Assembly (NCBI RefSeq): GCF_029227915.1
Contig: NC_079883.1
Location: 17,548,001-17,612,000 of the forward strand
Direction of reading: 5' to 3'
Origin: Hydractinia symbiolongicarpus
Lineage: Eukaryota > Cnidaria > Hydrozoa > Anthoathecata > Hydractiniidae
DNA length: 64,000 bases
The stretch's first letter is position 1. Each line of letters opens with the position of its first letter. Positions 12,005 to 26,200 of this stretch are shown piece after piece. The position numbers and the translations under genes are program-made. The notes beneath the pieces were generated by a model. The model was not told the origin of the DNA. It did no database searches and saw only the letters and a list, made by a program, of their open reading frames with translations.

Positions 12005-14190
12005 GGACGTCGTAGTCCATTGAGAGTACCTGGACTAGTCCGATCGTAACTTGCGCAGGCACGTGGATCTACGTGATTCATGTGTACGGCCTCTATTAGG
12101 CAGCAAAAGGCCATGCCATAGCATTTAGAGGGCTGTACACGTGGCTGACTGTGTTATAAAGCCGTGGCGCATTGGAAAACCACTTGGGACGTCGTAGTCC
12201 ATTGAGAGTGGAAGGATTAGACCAATGGTAACCTGCGCAGGCACGTGGAACAACGTGATTTATGTATACGGACTTTAATAGGCCGCAAAAGGCCATATTG
12301 CAGCCTTTAGGGGCCTGTACACGTGGTTGACGGTGTTGTAAAGCCGTGGCGATATGGAAAACAACTTGGGATATCGCAGTCCATTGAGAGTGGAAGGATA
12401 AGACCAATGCTAACCTGTGCAGGCACGTGCAACCATGTGATATACGTGCAAGGCCTTTATTAGGCTGCAAGAGGCTATATTACAGCCACTAGGGGCTTGT
12501 ACGTGTGACTGACGCTGTTAAAAAGCCATGGCGCAATGGAAAACGACTTGGGACGTCGTAGTCCATTGAGAGTGGAGGGATTAGACCAATGGTAACGGTG
12601 TTATAAAGCTGTGGCGCAATTGCAAACAACTTGGGACGTCGTAGTCCATTGAGAGTACCTGGACTAGTCCGATCGTAACTTGCGCAGGCACGTGGATCTA
12701 CGTGATTCATGTGTACGGCCTCTATTAGGCAGCAAAAGGCCATGCCATAGCCTTTAGAGGGCTGTACACGTGACTGACTGTGTTATAAAGCCGTGGTGCA
12801 TTGGAAAACCACTTGGGACGTCGTAGTCCATTGAGAGTGGAAGGATTAGACCAATGGTAACCTGCGCAGGCACGTGGAACAACGTGATTTATGTATACGG
12901 ACTTTAATAGGCCCCAAAAGGCCATATTACAGCCTTTAGGGGCCTGTACACGTGGTTGACGGTGTTGTAAAGCCGTGGCGATATGGAAAACAACTTGGGA
13001 TATCGTAGTCCATTGAGAGTGGAAGGATAAGACCAATGCTAACCTGTGCAGGCACGTGCAACCACGTGATATATGTGTAAGGCCTTTATTAGTGTACAAG
13101 AGGTTATATTACAGCCACTAGGGGCTTGTACGTGTGACTGACGCTGTTAAAAAGCCATGGCGCAATGGAAAACAACTAGGGGCGTTGTAGTCCATTGAGA
13201 GCGGAAGGATAAGACCAATGGTAACCTGCGCAGACACGTGAAACAACGTGATTTATGTATACGGACTTTATTAGGGCGCAAAAGGCCATATTACAGCCTT
13301 TAGGGGCCAGTGCACGCGGTTGACGGTGTTGTAAAGCCGTGGCGATATGGAAAACAACTTGGGACGTCGTAGTCCTTTGAGAGTGGAAGGATAAGACCAA
13401 TGATAACCGGCGCAGGCACCTGGAACAACGTGATTTATGTATACGGACTTCAATAGGCCGCAAAAGGCCATATTGCAGCCTTTAGGGGCCTGTACACGTG
13501 GTTGACGGTGTTGTAAAGCCGTGGCGATATGGAAAACAACTTGGGATATCGCAGTCCATTGAGAGTGGAAGGATAAGACCAATGCTAACCTGTGCAGGCA
13601 CGTGCAACCACGTGATATACGTGCAAGGCCTTTATTAGGCTGCAAGAGGCCATATTGCAGTCGTTAGACGCATGTACGCGTAGTTAACGGCGTTATAACG
13701 CCATGACACAATGGTAAACAACTTGGGACGTCGTAGTCCATTGAGAGTGAAAGGATTAGACCAATAGTAACCTGTGCAGGCACGTGAAACAACACGAATT
13801 CGGTGTACGGCCTTTATTAGGCTGCAAAAGGTCATATTAGAGCCTTTAAAGACCTGTACACGTGACTGACGCTGTTAAAAACCCATGGCGCAATGGAAAA
13901 CAACTAGAGCGTTGTAGTCCATTGAGAGCGGAAGGATAAGACCAATGGTAACCTGCGCAGGCACGTGAAACAACGTGATTTATGTATACGGACTTTATTA
14001 GGGCGCAAAAGGCCATATTACAGCCTTTAGGGGCCAGTCCACGCGGTTGACGGTGTTGTAAAGCCGTGGCGATATGGAAAACAACTTGGGACGTCGTAGT
14101 CCTTTGAGAGTGGAAGGATAAGACCAATGATAACCGGCGCAGGCACGTGGAACAACGCGAATTGGGTGGACGGCCTTTATTAGGGTACAA
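12005..14190 (+). repeat. E-family-rich region with 629-bp repeats
   Basis: The first part repeats the S monomer and hybrid deletion at an offset of 629. From about 12485 monomers of the E family appear, marked by CCACTAGGGGCTTG, GCTGTTAAAAAGCC and CAACTAGGGGCG in place of CAACTTGGGACG. Bases from 12489 match 18212 onward at an offset of 5723, which is 32 monomers less 101, of which one 99-bp deletion explains almost all. Confidence 0.8.
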
Positions 14191-17100
14191 GAGGCTATAT
14201 TACAGCCCTTAGGGGCCTGTACCTGTAATTGACGGCGTTATAACGCCATGACACAATGGTAAACAACTTGGGACGTCGTAGTCCATTGAGAGTGGAAGGA
14301 TTAGACCAATGGTTACCTGCGTAGGCACGTGGAACAACGTGATATACGTGTAAGGCCTTTATTAGGGTACAAGAGGCTATATTACAGCCCTTAGGGGCCT
14401 GTACCTGTAATTGACGGCGTTATAACGCCATGACACAATGGTAAACAACTTGGGACGTCGTAGTCCATTGAGAGTGGAGGGTTTAGACCAATAGTAACCT
14501 GCGCAGGCACGTGGAACAACGCGAATTGGGTGGACGGCCTTTATTAGGCTGCAAAAGGTCATGTTACAGCCTTTAGAGACCTGTACACGTGGTTGACGGT
14601 GTTATAAAGCTGTGGCGCAATTGCAAACAACTTTGGACGTCGTAGTCCATTGAGAGTACACGGACTAGTCCGATCGTAACTTGCGCAGGCACGTGGATCA
14701 ACGTGATTCATGTGCACGGCCTCTATTAGGCAGCGAAAGGCCATGCCATAGCCTTTAGAGGGTTGTACTCGTAGATAACGGTGTTATAACGCCATGGCGC
14801 AATGGAAAACAACTTGGGACGTCGTAGTCCATTGAGAGTGGAAGGATTAGACCAATGGTAACCTGCGCAGGCACGTGGAACAACGTGATTTATGTATACG
14901 GACTTTATTAGGCAGCAAAGGGCCATATTACAGCCTTTAGGGGCCAGTACACGTGTTTGACGGTGTTGTAAAGCCGTGGCGATATAGAAAACGACCTGGG
15001 ACGTCGTAGTCCTTTAAGAGTGGAAGGATAAGACCAATGATAACCTGCGCAGGCACGTGCAACGACGTGATATACGTGTTAGGCCTTTATTAGGGTACAA
15101 GAGGCTATATTACAGCACTTAGGGTCCTGTACCTGTAATTGACGGCGTTATAACGCCATGACACAATGGTAAACAACTTGGGACGTCTTAGTCCATTGAG
15201 AGTGGAAGGATTAGACCAATGATAACCTGCGCAGGCACGTGGAACAACGTGATATACGTGTAAGGCCTTTATTAGGGTACAAGAGGCTATATTACAGCCA
15301 TTAGGGGCCTGTACCTGTAATTGACGGCGTTATAACGCCATGACACAATGGTAAACAACTTGGGACGTCGTAGTCCATTGAGAGTGGAAGGATTAGACCA
15401 ATAGTAACCTGCGCAGGCACGTGCAACCACGTGATATACGTGTAAGGCCTCTATTAGGGTACAAGAGGCTATATTACAGACCTTAGGTGCCTGTACACGT
15501 GTTTGACGGTGTTGTAAAGCCGTGGCGATATGGAAAACAACTTGGGACGTCGTAGTCCTTTGAGAGTGGAGGGATTAGACCGATCGTAACTCGCGCAGGC
15601 ACGTGGAACAGCGCGAATTGGGTGTACCGCCTTTATCAGGCTGCAAAAGGTTATATTACAGCCCTTAGAGACCTGTACACGTGGTTGACGGTGTTATAAA
15701 GCCGTGGCGCAATGGAAAACCACTTGGGACGACGTAGTTCATTGAGAGTGGAAGGATTACACCAATGCTAACCTGTGCAGGCACGTGGAACCACGTGATA
15801 TACGTGTAAGGCCTTTATTAGGCCGCAAAAGGCCATATTACAGCCTTTAGGGGCCTGTACACGTGGTTTACGGTGTTGTAAAGCCGTGGCGCTATGGAAA
15901 ACAACTTGGGACGTCGTAGTCCTTTGAGAGTGGAAGGATAAGACCAATGATAACCTGCGCAGGCACGTGCAACCACGTGATACACGTGTGAGGCCTTTAT
16001 TAGGGTACAAGAGGCTATATTACAGACCTTAGGGGCTGTACATGTGACTGACGCTGTTATAAAGCCATGGCGCAATGGAAAACCACTTGGGACGTCGTAG
16101 TCCATTGAGAGTGGAAGGATTAGACCGTTGGTAACCTGCGCAGGCACGTGGAACAACGTGATTTTTGTATACGGACTTTAATTGGCCGGAAAAGGTCATA
16201 TTACATCCTTTAGGGGCCAGGACACGTGTGTGACAGTGTTGTAAAGCCGTGGCGATATGGAAAACAACTTGGGACGTCGTAGTCCTTTGAGAGTGGAAGG
16301 ATAAGACCAATGATAACCTGCGCAGGCACGTACAACCACGTGATATACGTGTAAGGCTTTTATTAGGGTACAAGAGGCTATATTACAGACCTTAGGGGCC
16401 TGTACACGTGTTTGACGGTGTTGTAAAGCCGTGGCGATATGGAAAACAACTTGGGACGTCGTAGTCCATTAAGAGTGGAAGAATTAGACCAATAGTAACC
16501 TGTGCAGGTACGTGGAACAACGCAAATTGGGTGTACCGCCTTTATCAGGCTGCAAAAGGTTATATTGCAGACGTTAGACGCATGTACTCGTAGTTAACGG
16601 TGTTATAACGCCATGGCGCAATGGAAAACGACTTGGGACGACGTAGTCCATTGAGAGTGGAAGGATAACACCAATGATAACCTGCACAGGCACGTGCAAC
16701 CACGTGATATACGTGTTAGGCCTTTATTAGGGTACAAGAGGCTATATTACAGCCCTTAGGGTCCTGTACCCGTAATTGACGGCGTTATAACGCCATGACA
16801 CAATGGTAAACAACTTGGGACGTCGTAGTCCATTAAGAGTGGAAGGATTAGACCAATAGTAACCTGTGCAGGCACTTGGAACAACGCGAATTGGGTGTAC
16901 GGCCTTTATTAGGTTGCAAACTGTCATATTACAGCCTTTAGGGGCCTTTAGACGTGTTTGACGGTGTTGTAAAGCCGTGGCGATATGGTAAACAACTTGG
17001 GACGTCGTAATCCTTTGAGAGTGGAAGGATAAGACCAATGATAACCTGCGCAGTCACGTGCAACCACGTGATATACGTGTAAGGCCTTTATTAGGGTACA

Positions 17101-17290
17101 AGAGACTATATTACAGCCGTTAGGGGCCTGTGCGCGTGGCTCACGCTGTTATAAAGCCATGGCGCAATGGAAAACAACTAGGGTGGTCGTAGTCCATTGA
17201 GAGCGGAAGGATAAGACCAATGGTAACCTGCGCAGGCACGTGGAACAACGTGATTTATGTATACGGACTTTATTAGGCCACAAAAGGCCA
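14191..17290 (+). repeat. Diverged copy of the 4.3-8.5 kb region and first R block
   Basis: A B-S-D trimer at 14377-14926 is followed by monomers matching 4.7-8.5 kb at several offsets near 9 kb. The first 1.7 kb (about 14358-16050) is the R block that is later copied at 20250, 22245, 24058 and 26053; the offset from here to 20250 is 5892. Bases about 16709-17290 match 7740-8320 at an offset of 8969. The several offsets show that monomers were gained or lost after the copy was made. Confidence 0.78.
14234..14247. other. 14-bp perfect palindrome of B-family monomers
   Basis: GGCGTTATAACGCC equals its own reverse complement over 14 bases. It sits at monomer positions 63-76 and is found in most B-family copies, for example near 534, 716, 4360, 15149 and 42888. 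Other families carry GGTGTTATAACGCC (one mismatched pair) or GGTGTTGTAAAGCC (palindrome broken). The change from GGCG to GGTG is a C-to-T change at a CpG, so the broken forms could descend from the perfect one by deamination. Confidence 0.85.
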
Positions 17291-19422
17291 TATTACAGCC
17301 TTTACGGGCCTGTACACGTGGTTGACGGTGTTGTAAAGCCGTGGCGATATGGAAAACAACTTGGGATATCGTAGTCCATTGAGAGTGGAAGGATAAGACC
17401 AATGCTAACCTGTGCAGGCACGTGCAACCACGTGATATATGTGTAAGGCCTTTATTAGTGTACAAGAGGTTATATTACAGCCACTAGGGGCTTGTACGTG
17501 TGACTGACGCTGTTAAAAAGCCATGGCGCAATGGAAAACAACTAGGGGCGTTGTAGTCCATTGAGAGCGGAAGGATAAGACCAATGATAACCGGCGCAGG
17601 CACGTGGAACAACGTGATTTATGTATACGGACTTTAATAGGCCGCAAAAGGCCATATTGCAGCCTTTAGGGGCCTGTACACGTGGTTGACGGTGTTGTAA
17701 AGCCGTGGCGATATGGAAAACAACTTGGGATATCGCAGTCCATTGAGAGTGGAAGGATAAGACCAATGCTAACCTGTGCAGGCACGTGCAACCACGTGAT
17801 ATACGTGCAAGGCCTTTATTAGGCTGCAAGAGGCCATATTGCAGTCGTTAGACGCATGTACGCGTAGTTAACGGTGTTATAACGCCATGACACAATGGTA
17901 AACAACTTGGGACGTCGTAGTCCATTGAGAGTGAAAGGATTAGACCAATAGTAACCTGTGCAGGCACGTGAAACAACACGAATTCGGTGTACGGCCTTTA
18001 TTAGGCTGCAAAAGGTCATATTAGAGCCTTTAAAGACCTGTACACGTGGCTGACTGTGTTATAAAGCCGTGGCGCAATGAAAAACGACTTGGGACGTCGT
18101 AGTCCATTAAGAGTGGAAGGATTAGACCAATGATAACCTGCGCAGGCACGTGCAACCACGTGATATATGTGTAAAGCCTTTATTAGTGTACAAGAGGCTA
18201 TATTACAGCCACTAGGGGCTTGTACGTGTGACTGACGCTGTTAAAAAACCATGGCGCAATGGAAAACGACTTGGGACGTCGTAGTCCATTGAGAGTGGAG
18301 GGATTAGACCAATGGTAACGGTGTTATAAAGCTGTGGCGCAATTGCAAACAACTTGGGACGTCGTAGTCCATTGAGAGTACCTGGACTAGTCCGATCGTA
18401 ACTTGCGCAGGCACGTGGATCTACGTGATTCATGTGTACGGCCTCTATTAGGCAGCAAAAGGCCATGCCATAGCCTTTAGAGGGCTGTACACGTGGCTGA
18501 CTGTGTTATAAAGCCGTGGCGCATTGGAAAACCACTTGAGACGTCGTAGTCCATTGAGAGTGGAAGGATTAGACCAATGGTAACCTGCGCAGGCACGTGG
18601 AACAACGTGATTTATGTATACAGACTTTAATAGGCCGCAAAAGGCCATATTACAGCCTTTAGGGGCCTGTACACGTGGTTGACGGTGTTGTAAAGCCGTG
18701 GCGATATGGAAAACAACTTGGGATATCGTAGTCTATTGAGAGTGGAAGGATAAGACCAATGCTAACCTGTGCAGGCACGTGCAACCACGTGATATATGTG
18801 TAAGGCCTTTATTAGTGTACAAGAGGTTATATTACAGCCACTAGGGGCTTGTACGTGTGACTGACGCTGTTAAAAATCCATGGCGCAATGGAAAACAACT
18901 AGGGGCGTTGTAGTCCATTGAGAGCGGAAGGATAAGACCAATGGTAACCTGCGCAGGCACGTGAAACAACGTGATTTATGTGTACAGACTTTATTAGGGC
19001 GCAAAAGGCCATATTACAGCCTTTAGGGGCCAGTGCACGCGGTTGACGGTGTTGTAAAGCCGTGGCGATATGGAAAACAACTTGGGACGTCGTAGTCCTT
19101 TGAGAGTGGAAGGATAAGACCAATGATAACCGGCGCAGGCACGTGCAACCACGTGATATACGTGTATATTAGGCTATATTAGGCTATATTACAGCCCTTA
19201 GGGGCCTGTACCTGTAATTGACGGCGTTATAACGCCATGACACAATGGTAAACAACTTGGGACGTCGTAGTCCATTGAGAGTGGAAGGATTAGACCAATG
19301 CTAACCTGTGCAGGCACGTGCAACCACGTGATATATGTGTAAGGCCTTTATTAGTGTACAAGAGGTTATATTACAGCCACTAGGGGCTTGTACGTGTGAC
19401 TGACGCTGTTAAAAATCCATGG
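17291..19422 (+). repeat. Second E-family-rich region
   Basis: E-type monomers with GCTGTTAAAAATCC or GCTGTTAAAAAGCC alternate with C- and D-like monomers. It includes the hybrid deletion near 18315 and the 7-bp junction at 19165. Most of it corresponds to 12.5-13.8 kb at offsets of 5723 and about 4.2 kb. Confidence 0.78.
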
Positions 19423-22400
19423 CGCAATGGAAAACAACTAGGGGCGTTGTAGTCCATTGAGAGCGGAAGGATAAGACCAATGGTAACCTGCGCAGGCACG
19501 TGAAACAACGTGATTTATGTATACAGACTTTATTAGAGCGCAAAAGGCCATATTACAGCCTTTAGGGGCCAGTGCACGCAGTTGACGGTGTTGTAAAGCC
19601 GTGGTGATATGGAAAACAACTTGGGACGTCGTAGTCCTTTGAGAGTGGAAGGATAAGACCAATGCTAACCTGTGCAGGCACGTGCAACCACGTGATATAT
19701 GTGTAAGGCCTTTATTAGTGTACAAGAGGTTATATTACAGCCACTAGGGGCTTGTACGTGTGACTGACGCTGTTAAAAATCCATGGCGCAATGGAAAACA
19801 ACTAGGGGCGTTGTAGTCCATTGAGAGCGGAAGGATAAGACCAATGGTAACCTGCGCAGGCACGTGAAACAACGTGATTTATGTATACAGACTTTATTAG
19901 GGCGCAAAAGGCCATATTACAGCCTTTACGGGCCAGTGCACGCGGTTGACGGTGTTGTAAAGCCGTGGCGATATGGAAAACAACTTGGAACGTCGTAGTT
20001 CTTTGAGAGTGGAAGGATAAGACCAATGATAACCGGCGCAGGCACGTGCAACCACGTGATATACGTGTATATTAGGCTATATTAGGCTATATTACAGCCC
20101 TTAGGGGCCTGTACCTGTAATTGACGGCGTTATAACGCCATGACACAATGGTAAACAACTTGGGACGTCGTAGTCCATTGAGAGTGGAAGGATTAGACCA
20201 ATGGTTACCTGCGTAGGCACGTGGAACAACGTGATATACGTGTAAGGCCTTTATTGGGGTACAAGAGGCTATATTACAGCCCTTAGGGGCCTGTACCTGT
20301 AATTGACGGCGTTATAACGCCATGACACAATGGTAAACAACTTGGGACGTCGTAGTCCATTGAGAGTGGAAGGTTTAGACCAATAGTAACCTGCGCAGGC
20401 ACGTGGAACAACGCGAATTGGGTGGACGGCCTTTATTAGGCTGCAAAAGGTCATGTTACAGCCTTTAGAGACCTGTACACGTGGTTGACGGTGTTATAAA
20501 GCTGTGGCGCAATTGCAAACAACTTTGGACGTCGTAGTCCATTGAGAGTACATGGACTAGTCCGATCGTAACTTGCGCAGGCACGTGGATCAACGTGATT
20601 CATGTGCACGGCCTCTATTAGGCAGCAAAAGGCCATGCCATAGCCTTTAGAGGGTTGTACTCGTAGTTAACGGTGTTATAACGCCATGGCGCAATTGAAA
20701 ACGACTTGGGACGTCGTAGTCCATTGAGAGTGGAAGGATTAGACCAATGGTAACCTGCGCAGACACGTGGAACAACGTGATTTATGTATACGGACTTTAT
20801 TAGGCAGCAAAGGGCCATATTACAGCCTTTAGGGGCCAGTACACGTGTTTGACGGTGTTGTAAAGCCGTGGCGATATAGAAAACGACTTGGGACGTCGTA
20901 GTCCTTTAAGAGTGGAAAGATAAGACCAATGATAACCTGCGCAGGCACGTGCAACGACGTGATATACGTGTTAGGCCTTTATTAGGGTACAAGAGGCTAT
21001 ATTACAGCACTTAGGGTCCTGTACCTGTAATTGACGGCGTTATAACGCCATGACACAATGGTAAACAACTTGGGACGTGGTAGTCCATTGAGAGTGGAAG
21101 GATTAGACCAATGGTAACCTGCGCAGGCACGTGGAACAACGTGATATACGTGTAAGGCCTTTATTAGGGTACAAGAGGCTATATTACAGCCATTAGGGGC
21201 CTGTACCTGTAATTGACGGCGTTATAACGCCATGACACAATGGTAAACAACTTGGGACGTCGTAGTCCATTGAGAGTGGAAGGATTAGACCAATAGTAAC
21301 CTGTGCAGGCACGTGCAACCACGTGATACACGTGTAAGGCCTTTATTAGGGTACAAGAGGCTATATTACAGACCTTAGGGGCCTGTACACGTGTTTGACG
21401 GTGTTGTAAAGCCGTGGCGATATGGAAAACAACTTGGGACGTCGTAGTCCTTTGAGAGTGGATGGATTAGACCGATCGTAACTCGCGCAGGCACGTGGAA
21501 CAGCGCGAATGGGGTGTACCGCCTTTATCAGGCTGCAAAAGGTTATATTACAGCCCTTAGAGACCTGTACACGTGGTTGACGGTGTTATAAAGCCGTGGC
21601 GCAATGGAAAACCACTTGGGACGTCGTAGTCCATTGAGAGTGGAAGGATTACACCAATGCTAACCTGTGCAGGCACGTGGAACCACGTGATATACGTGTA
21701 AGGCCTTTATTAGGCCGCAAAAGGCCATATTACAGCCTTTAGGGGCCTGTACACGTGGTTTACGGTGTTGTAAAACCGTGGCGCTATGGAAAACAACTTG
21801 GGACGTCGTAGTCCTTTGAGAGTGGAAGGATAAGACCAATGATAACCTGCGCAGGCACGTGCAACCACGTGATACACGTGTGAGGCCTTTATTAGGGTAC
21901 AAGAGGCTATATTACAGACCTTAGGGGGCTGTACATGTGACTGACGCTGTTATAAAGCCATGGCGCAATGGAAAGCCACTTAAGACGTCGTAGTCCATTG
22001 AGAGTGGAAGGATTAGACCGTTGGTAACCTGCGCAGGCACGTGGAACAACGTGATTATTGTATACGGACTTTAATTGGCCGCAAAAGGCCATATTACATC
22101 CTTTAGGGGCCAGGACACGTGTGTGACAGTGTTTTAAAGCCGTGGCGATATGGAAAACAACTTGGGACGTCGTAGTCCTTTGAGAGTGGAAGGATAAGAC
22201 CAATGATAACCGGCGCAGGCACGTGCAACCACGTGATATACGTGTATATTAGGCTATATTAGGCTATATTACAGCCCTTAGGGGCCTGTACCTGTAATTG
22301 ACGGCGTTATAACGCCATGACACAATGGTAAACAACTTGGGACGTCGTAGTCCATTGAGAGTGGAAGGTTTAGACCAATAGTAACCTGCGCAGGCACGTG

Positions 22401-23230
22401 GAACAACGCGAATTGGGTGGACGGCCTTTATTAGGCTGCAAAAGGTCATGTTACAGCCTTTAGAGACCTGTACACGTGGTTGACGGTGTTATAAAGCTGT
22501 GGCGCAATTGCAAACAACTTTGGACGTCGTAGTCCATTGAGAGTACATGGACTAGTCCGATCGTAACTTGCGCAGGCACGTGGATCAACGTGATTCATGT
22601 GCACGGCCTCTATTAGGCAGCAAAAGGCCATGCCATAGCCTTTAGAGGGTTGTACTCGTAGTTAACGGTGTTATAACGACATAGCGCAATGGAAAACGAC
22701 TTGGGACGTCGTAGTCCATTGAGAGTGGAAGGATTAGACCAATGGTAACCTGCGCAGGCACGTGGAACAACGTGATTTATGTATACGGACTTTATTAGGC
22801 AGCAAAGGGCCATATTACAGCCTTTAGGGGACAGTACACGTGTTTGACGGTGTTGTAAAGCCGTGGCGATATAGAAAACGACTTGGGACGTCGTAGTCCT
22901 TTAAGAGTGGAAGGATAAGACCAATGATAACCTGCGCAGGCACGTGCAACGACGTGATATACGTGTTAGGCCTTTATTAGGGTACAAGAGGCTATATTAC
23001 AGCACTTAGGGTCCTGTACCTGTAATTGACGGCGTTATAACGCCATGACACAATGGTAAACAACTTGGGACGTGGTAGTCCATTGAGAGTGGAAGGATTA
23101 GACCAATGGTAACCTGCGCAGGCACGTGGAACAACGTGATATACGTGTAAGGCCTTTATTAGGGTACAAGAGGCTATATTACAGCCATTAGGGGCCTGTA
23201 CCTGTAATTGACGGCGTTATAACGCCATGA
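19423..23230 (+). repeat. 3808-bp higher-order repeat, copy 1
   Basis: This block and the next are a direct tandem pair at an offset of 3808, which is 21 monomers less two 7-bp deletions. Rare private variants (AGACACGTGG near 20760, GTGGAAAGATAAG near 20915, GGGACGTGGTAG near 21075, GGAAAGCCACTTAAGACG near 21970) recur exactly one unit later, and I saw no difference in spot checks. Internally it carries an R block at 20250-21942 and a second partial R block from 22245, 1995 bp apart (11 monomers less 7). The join to copy 2 fuses a B-type GCCATGACACAATGG to an E-type AAAACAACTAGGGG. Confidence 0.88.
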
Positions 23231-26200
23231 CACAATGGAAAACAACTAGGGGCGTTGTAGTCCATTGAGAGCGGAAGGATAAGACCAATGGTAACCTGCG
23301 CAGGCACGTGAAACAACGTGATTTATGTATACAGACTTTATTAGAGCGCAAAAGGCCATATTACAGCCTTTAGGGGCCAGTGCACGCAGTTGACGGTGTT
23401 GTAAAGCCGTGGTGATATGGAAAACAACTTGGGACGTCGTAGTCCTTTGAGAGTGGAAGGATAAGACCAATGCTAACCTGTGCAGGCACGTGCAACCACG
23501 TGATATATGTGTAAGGCCTTTATTAGTGTACAAGAGGTTATATTACAGCCACTAGGGGCTTGTACGTGTGACTGACGCTGTTAAAAATCCATGGCGCAAT
23601 GGAAAACAACTAGGGGCGTTGTAGTCCATTGAGAGCGGAAGGATAAGACCAATGGTAACCTGCGCAGGCACGTGAAACAACGTGATTTATGTATACAGAC
23701 TTTATTAGGGCGCAAAAGGCCATATTACAGCCTTTACGGGCCAGTGCACGCGGTTGACGGTGTTGTAAAGCCGTGGCGATATGGAAAACAACTTGGAACG
23801 TCGTAGTTCTTTGAGAGTGGAAGGATAAGACCAATGATAACCGGCGCAGGCACGTGCAACCACGTGATATACGTGTATATTAGGCTATATTAGGCTATAT
23901 TACAGCCCTTAGGGGCCTGTACCTGTAATTGACGGCGTTATAACGCCATGACACAATGGTAAACAACTTGGGACGTCGTAGTCCATTGAGAGTGGAAGGA
24001 TTAGACCAATGGTTACCTGCGTAGGCACGTGGAACAACGTGATATACGTGTAAGGCCTTTATTGGGGTACAAGAGGCTATATTACAGCCCTTAGGGGCCT
24101 GTACCTGTAATTGACGGCGTTATAACGCCATGACACAATGGTAAACAACTTGGGACGTCGTAGTCCATTGAGAGTGGAAGGTTTAGACCAATAGTAACCT
24201 GCGCAGGCACGTGGAACAACGCGAATTGGGTGGACGGCCTTTATTAGGCTGCAAAAGGTCATGTTACAGCCTTTAGAGACCTGTACACGTGGTTGACGGT
24301 GTTATAAAGCTGTGGCGCAATTGCAAACAACTTTGGACGTCGTAGTCCATTGAGAGTACATGGACTAGTCCGATCGTAACTTGCGCAGGCACGTGGATCA
24401 ACGTGATTCATGTGCACGGCCTCTATTAGGCAGCAAAAGGCCATGCCATAGCCTTTAGAGGGTTGTACTCGTAGTTAACGGTGTTATAACGCCATGGCGC
24501 AATTGAAAACGACTTGGGACGTCGTAGTCCATTGAGAGTGGAAGGATTAGACCAATGGTAACCTGCGCAGACACGTGGAACAACGTGATTTATGTATACG
24601 GACTTTATTAGGCAGCAAAGGGCCATATTACAGCCTTTAGGGGCCAGTACACGTGTTTGACGGTGTTGTAAAGCCGTGGCGATATAGAAAACGACTTGGG
24701 ACGTCGTAGTCCTTTAAGAGTGGAAAGATAAGACCAATGATAACCTGCGCAGGCACGTGCAACGACGTGATATACGTGTTAGGCCTTTATTAGGGTACAA
24801 GAGGCTATATTACAGCACTTAGGGTCCTGTACCTGTAATTGACGGCGTTATAACGCCATGACACAATGGTAAACAACTTGGGACGTGGTAGTCCATTGAG
24901 AGTGGAAGGATTAGACCAATGGTAACCTGCGCAGGCACGTGGAACAACGTGATATACGTGTAAGGCCTTTATTAGGGTACAAGAGGCTATATTACAGCCA
25001 TTAGGGGCCTGTACCTGTAATTGACGGCGTTATAACGCCATGACACAATGGTAAACAACTTGGGACGTCGTAGTCCATTGAGAGTGGAAGGATTAGACCA
25101 ATAGTAACCTGTGCAGGCACGTGCAACCACGTGATACACGTGTAAGGCCTTTATTAGGGTACAAGAGGCTATATTACAGACCTTAGGGGCCTGTACACGT
25201 GTTTGACGGTGTTGTAAAGCCGTGGCGATATGGAAAACAACTTGGGACGTCGTAGTCCTTTGAGAGTGGATGGATTAGACCGATCGTAACTCGCGCAGGC
25301 ACGTGGAACAGCGCGAATGGGGTGTACCGCCTTTATCAGGCTGCAAAAGGTTATATTACAGCCCTTAGAGACCTGTACACGTGGTTGACGGTGTTATAAA
25401 GCCGTGGCGCAATGGAAAACCACTTGGGACGTCGTAGTCCATTGAGAGTGGAAGGATTACACCAATGCTAACCTGTGCAGGCACGTGGAACCACGTGATA
25501 TACGTGTAAGGCCTTTATTAGGCCGCAAAAGGCCATATTACAGCCTTTAGGGGCCTGTACACGTGGTTTACGGTGTTGTAAAACCGTGGCGCTATGGAAA
25601 ACAACTTGGGACGTCGTAGTCCTTTGAGAGTGGAAGGATAAGACCAATGATAACCTGCGCAGGCACGTGCAACCACGTGATACACGTGTGAGGCCTTTAT
25701 TAGGGTACAAGAGGCTATATTACAGACCTTAGGGGGCTGTACATGTGACTGACGCTGTTATAAAGCCATGGCGCAATGGAAAGCCACTTAAGACGTCGTA
25801 GTCCATTGAGAGTGGAAGGATTAGACCGTTGGTAACCTGCGCAGGCACGTGGAACAACGTGATTATTGTATACGGACTTTAATTGGCCGCAAAAGGCCAT
25901 ATTACATCCTTTAGGGGCCAGGACACGTGTGTGACAGTGTTTTAAAGCCGTGGCGATATGGAAAACAACTTGGGACGTCGTAGTCCTTTGAGAGTGGAAG
26001 GATAAGACCAATGATAACCGGCGCAGGCACGTGCAACCACGTGATATACGTGTATATTAGGCTATATTAGGCTATATTACAGCCCTTAGGGGCCTGTACC
26101 TGTAATTGACGGCGTTATAACGCCATGACACAATGGTAAACAACTTGGGACGTCGTAGTCCATTGAGAGTGGAAGGTTTAGACCAATAGTAACCTGCGCA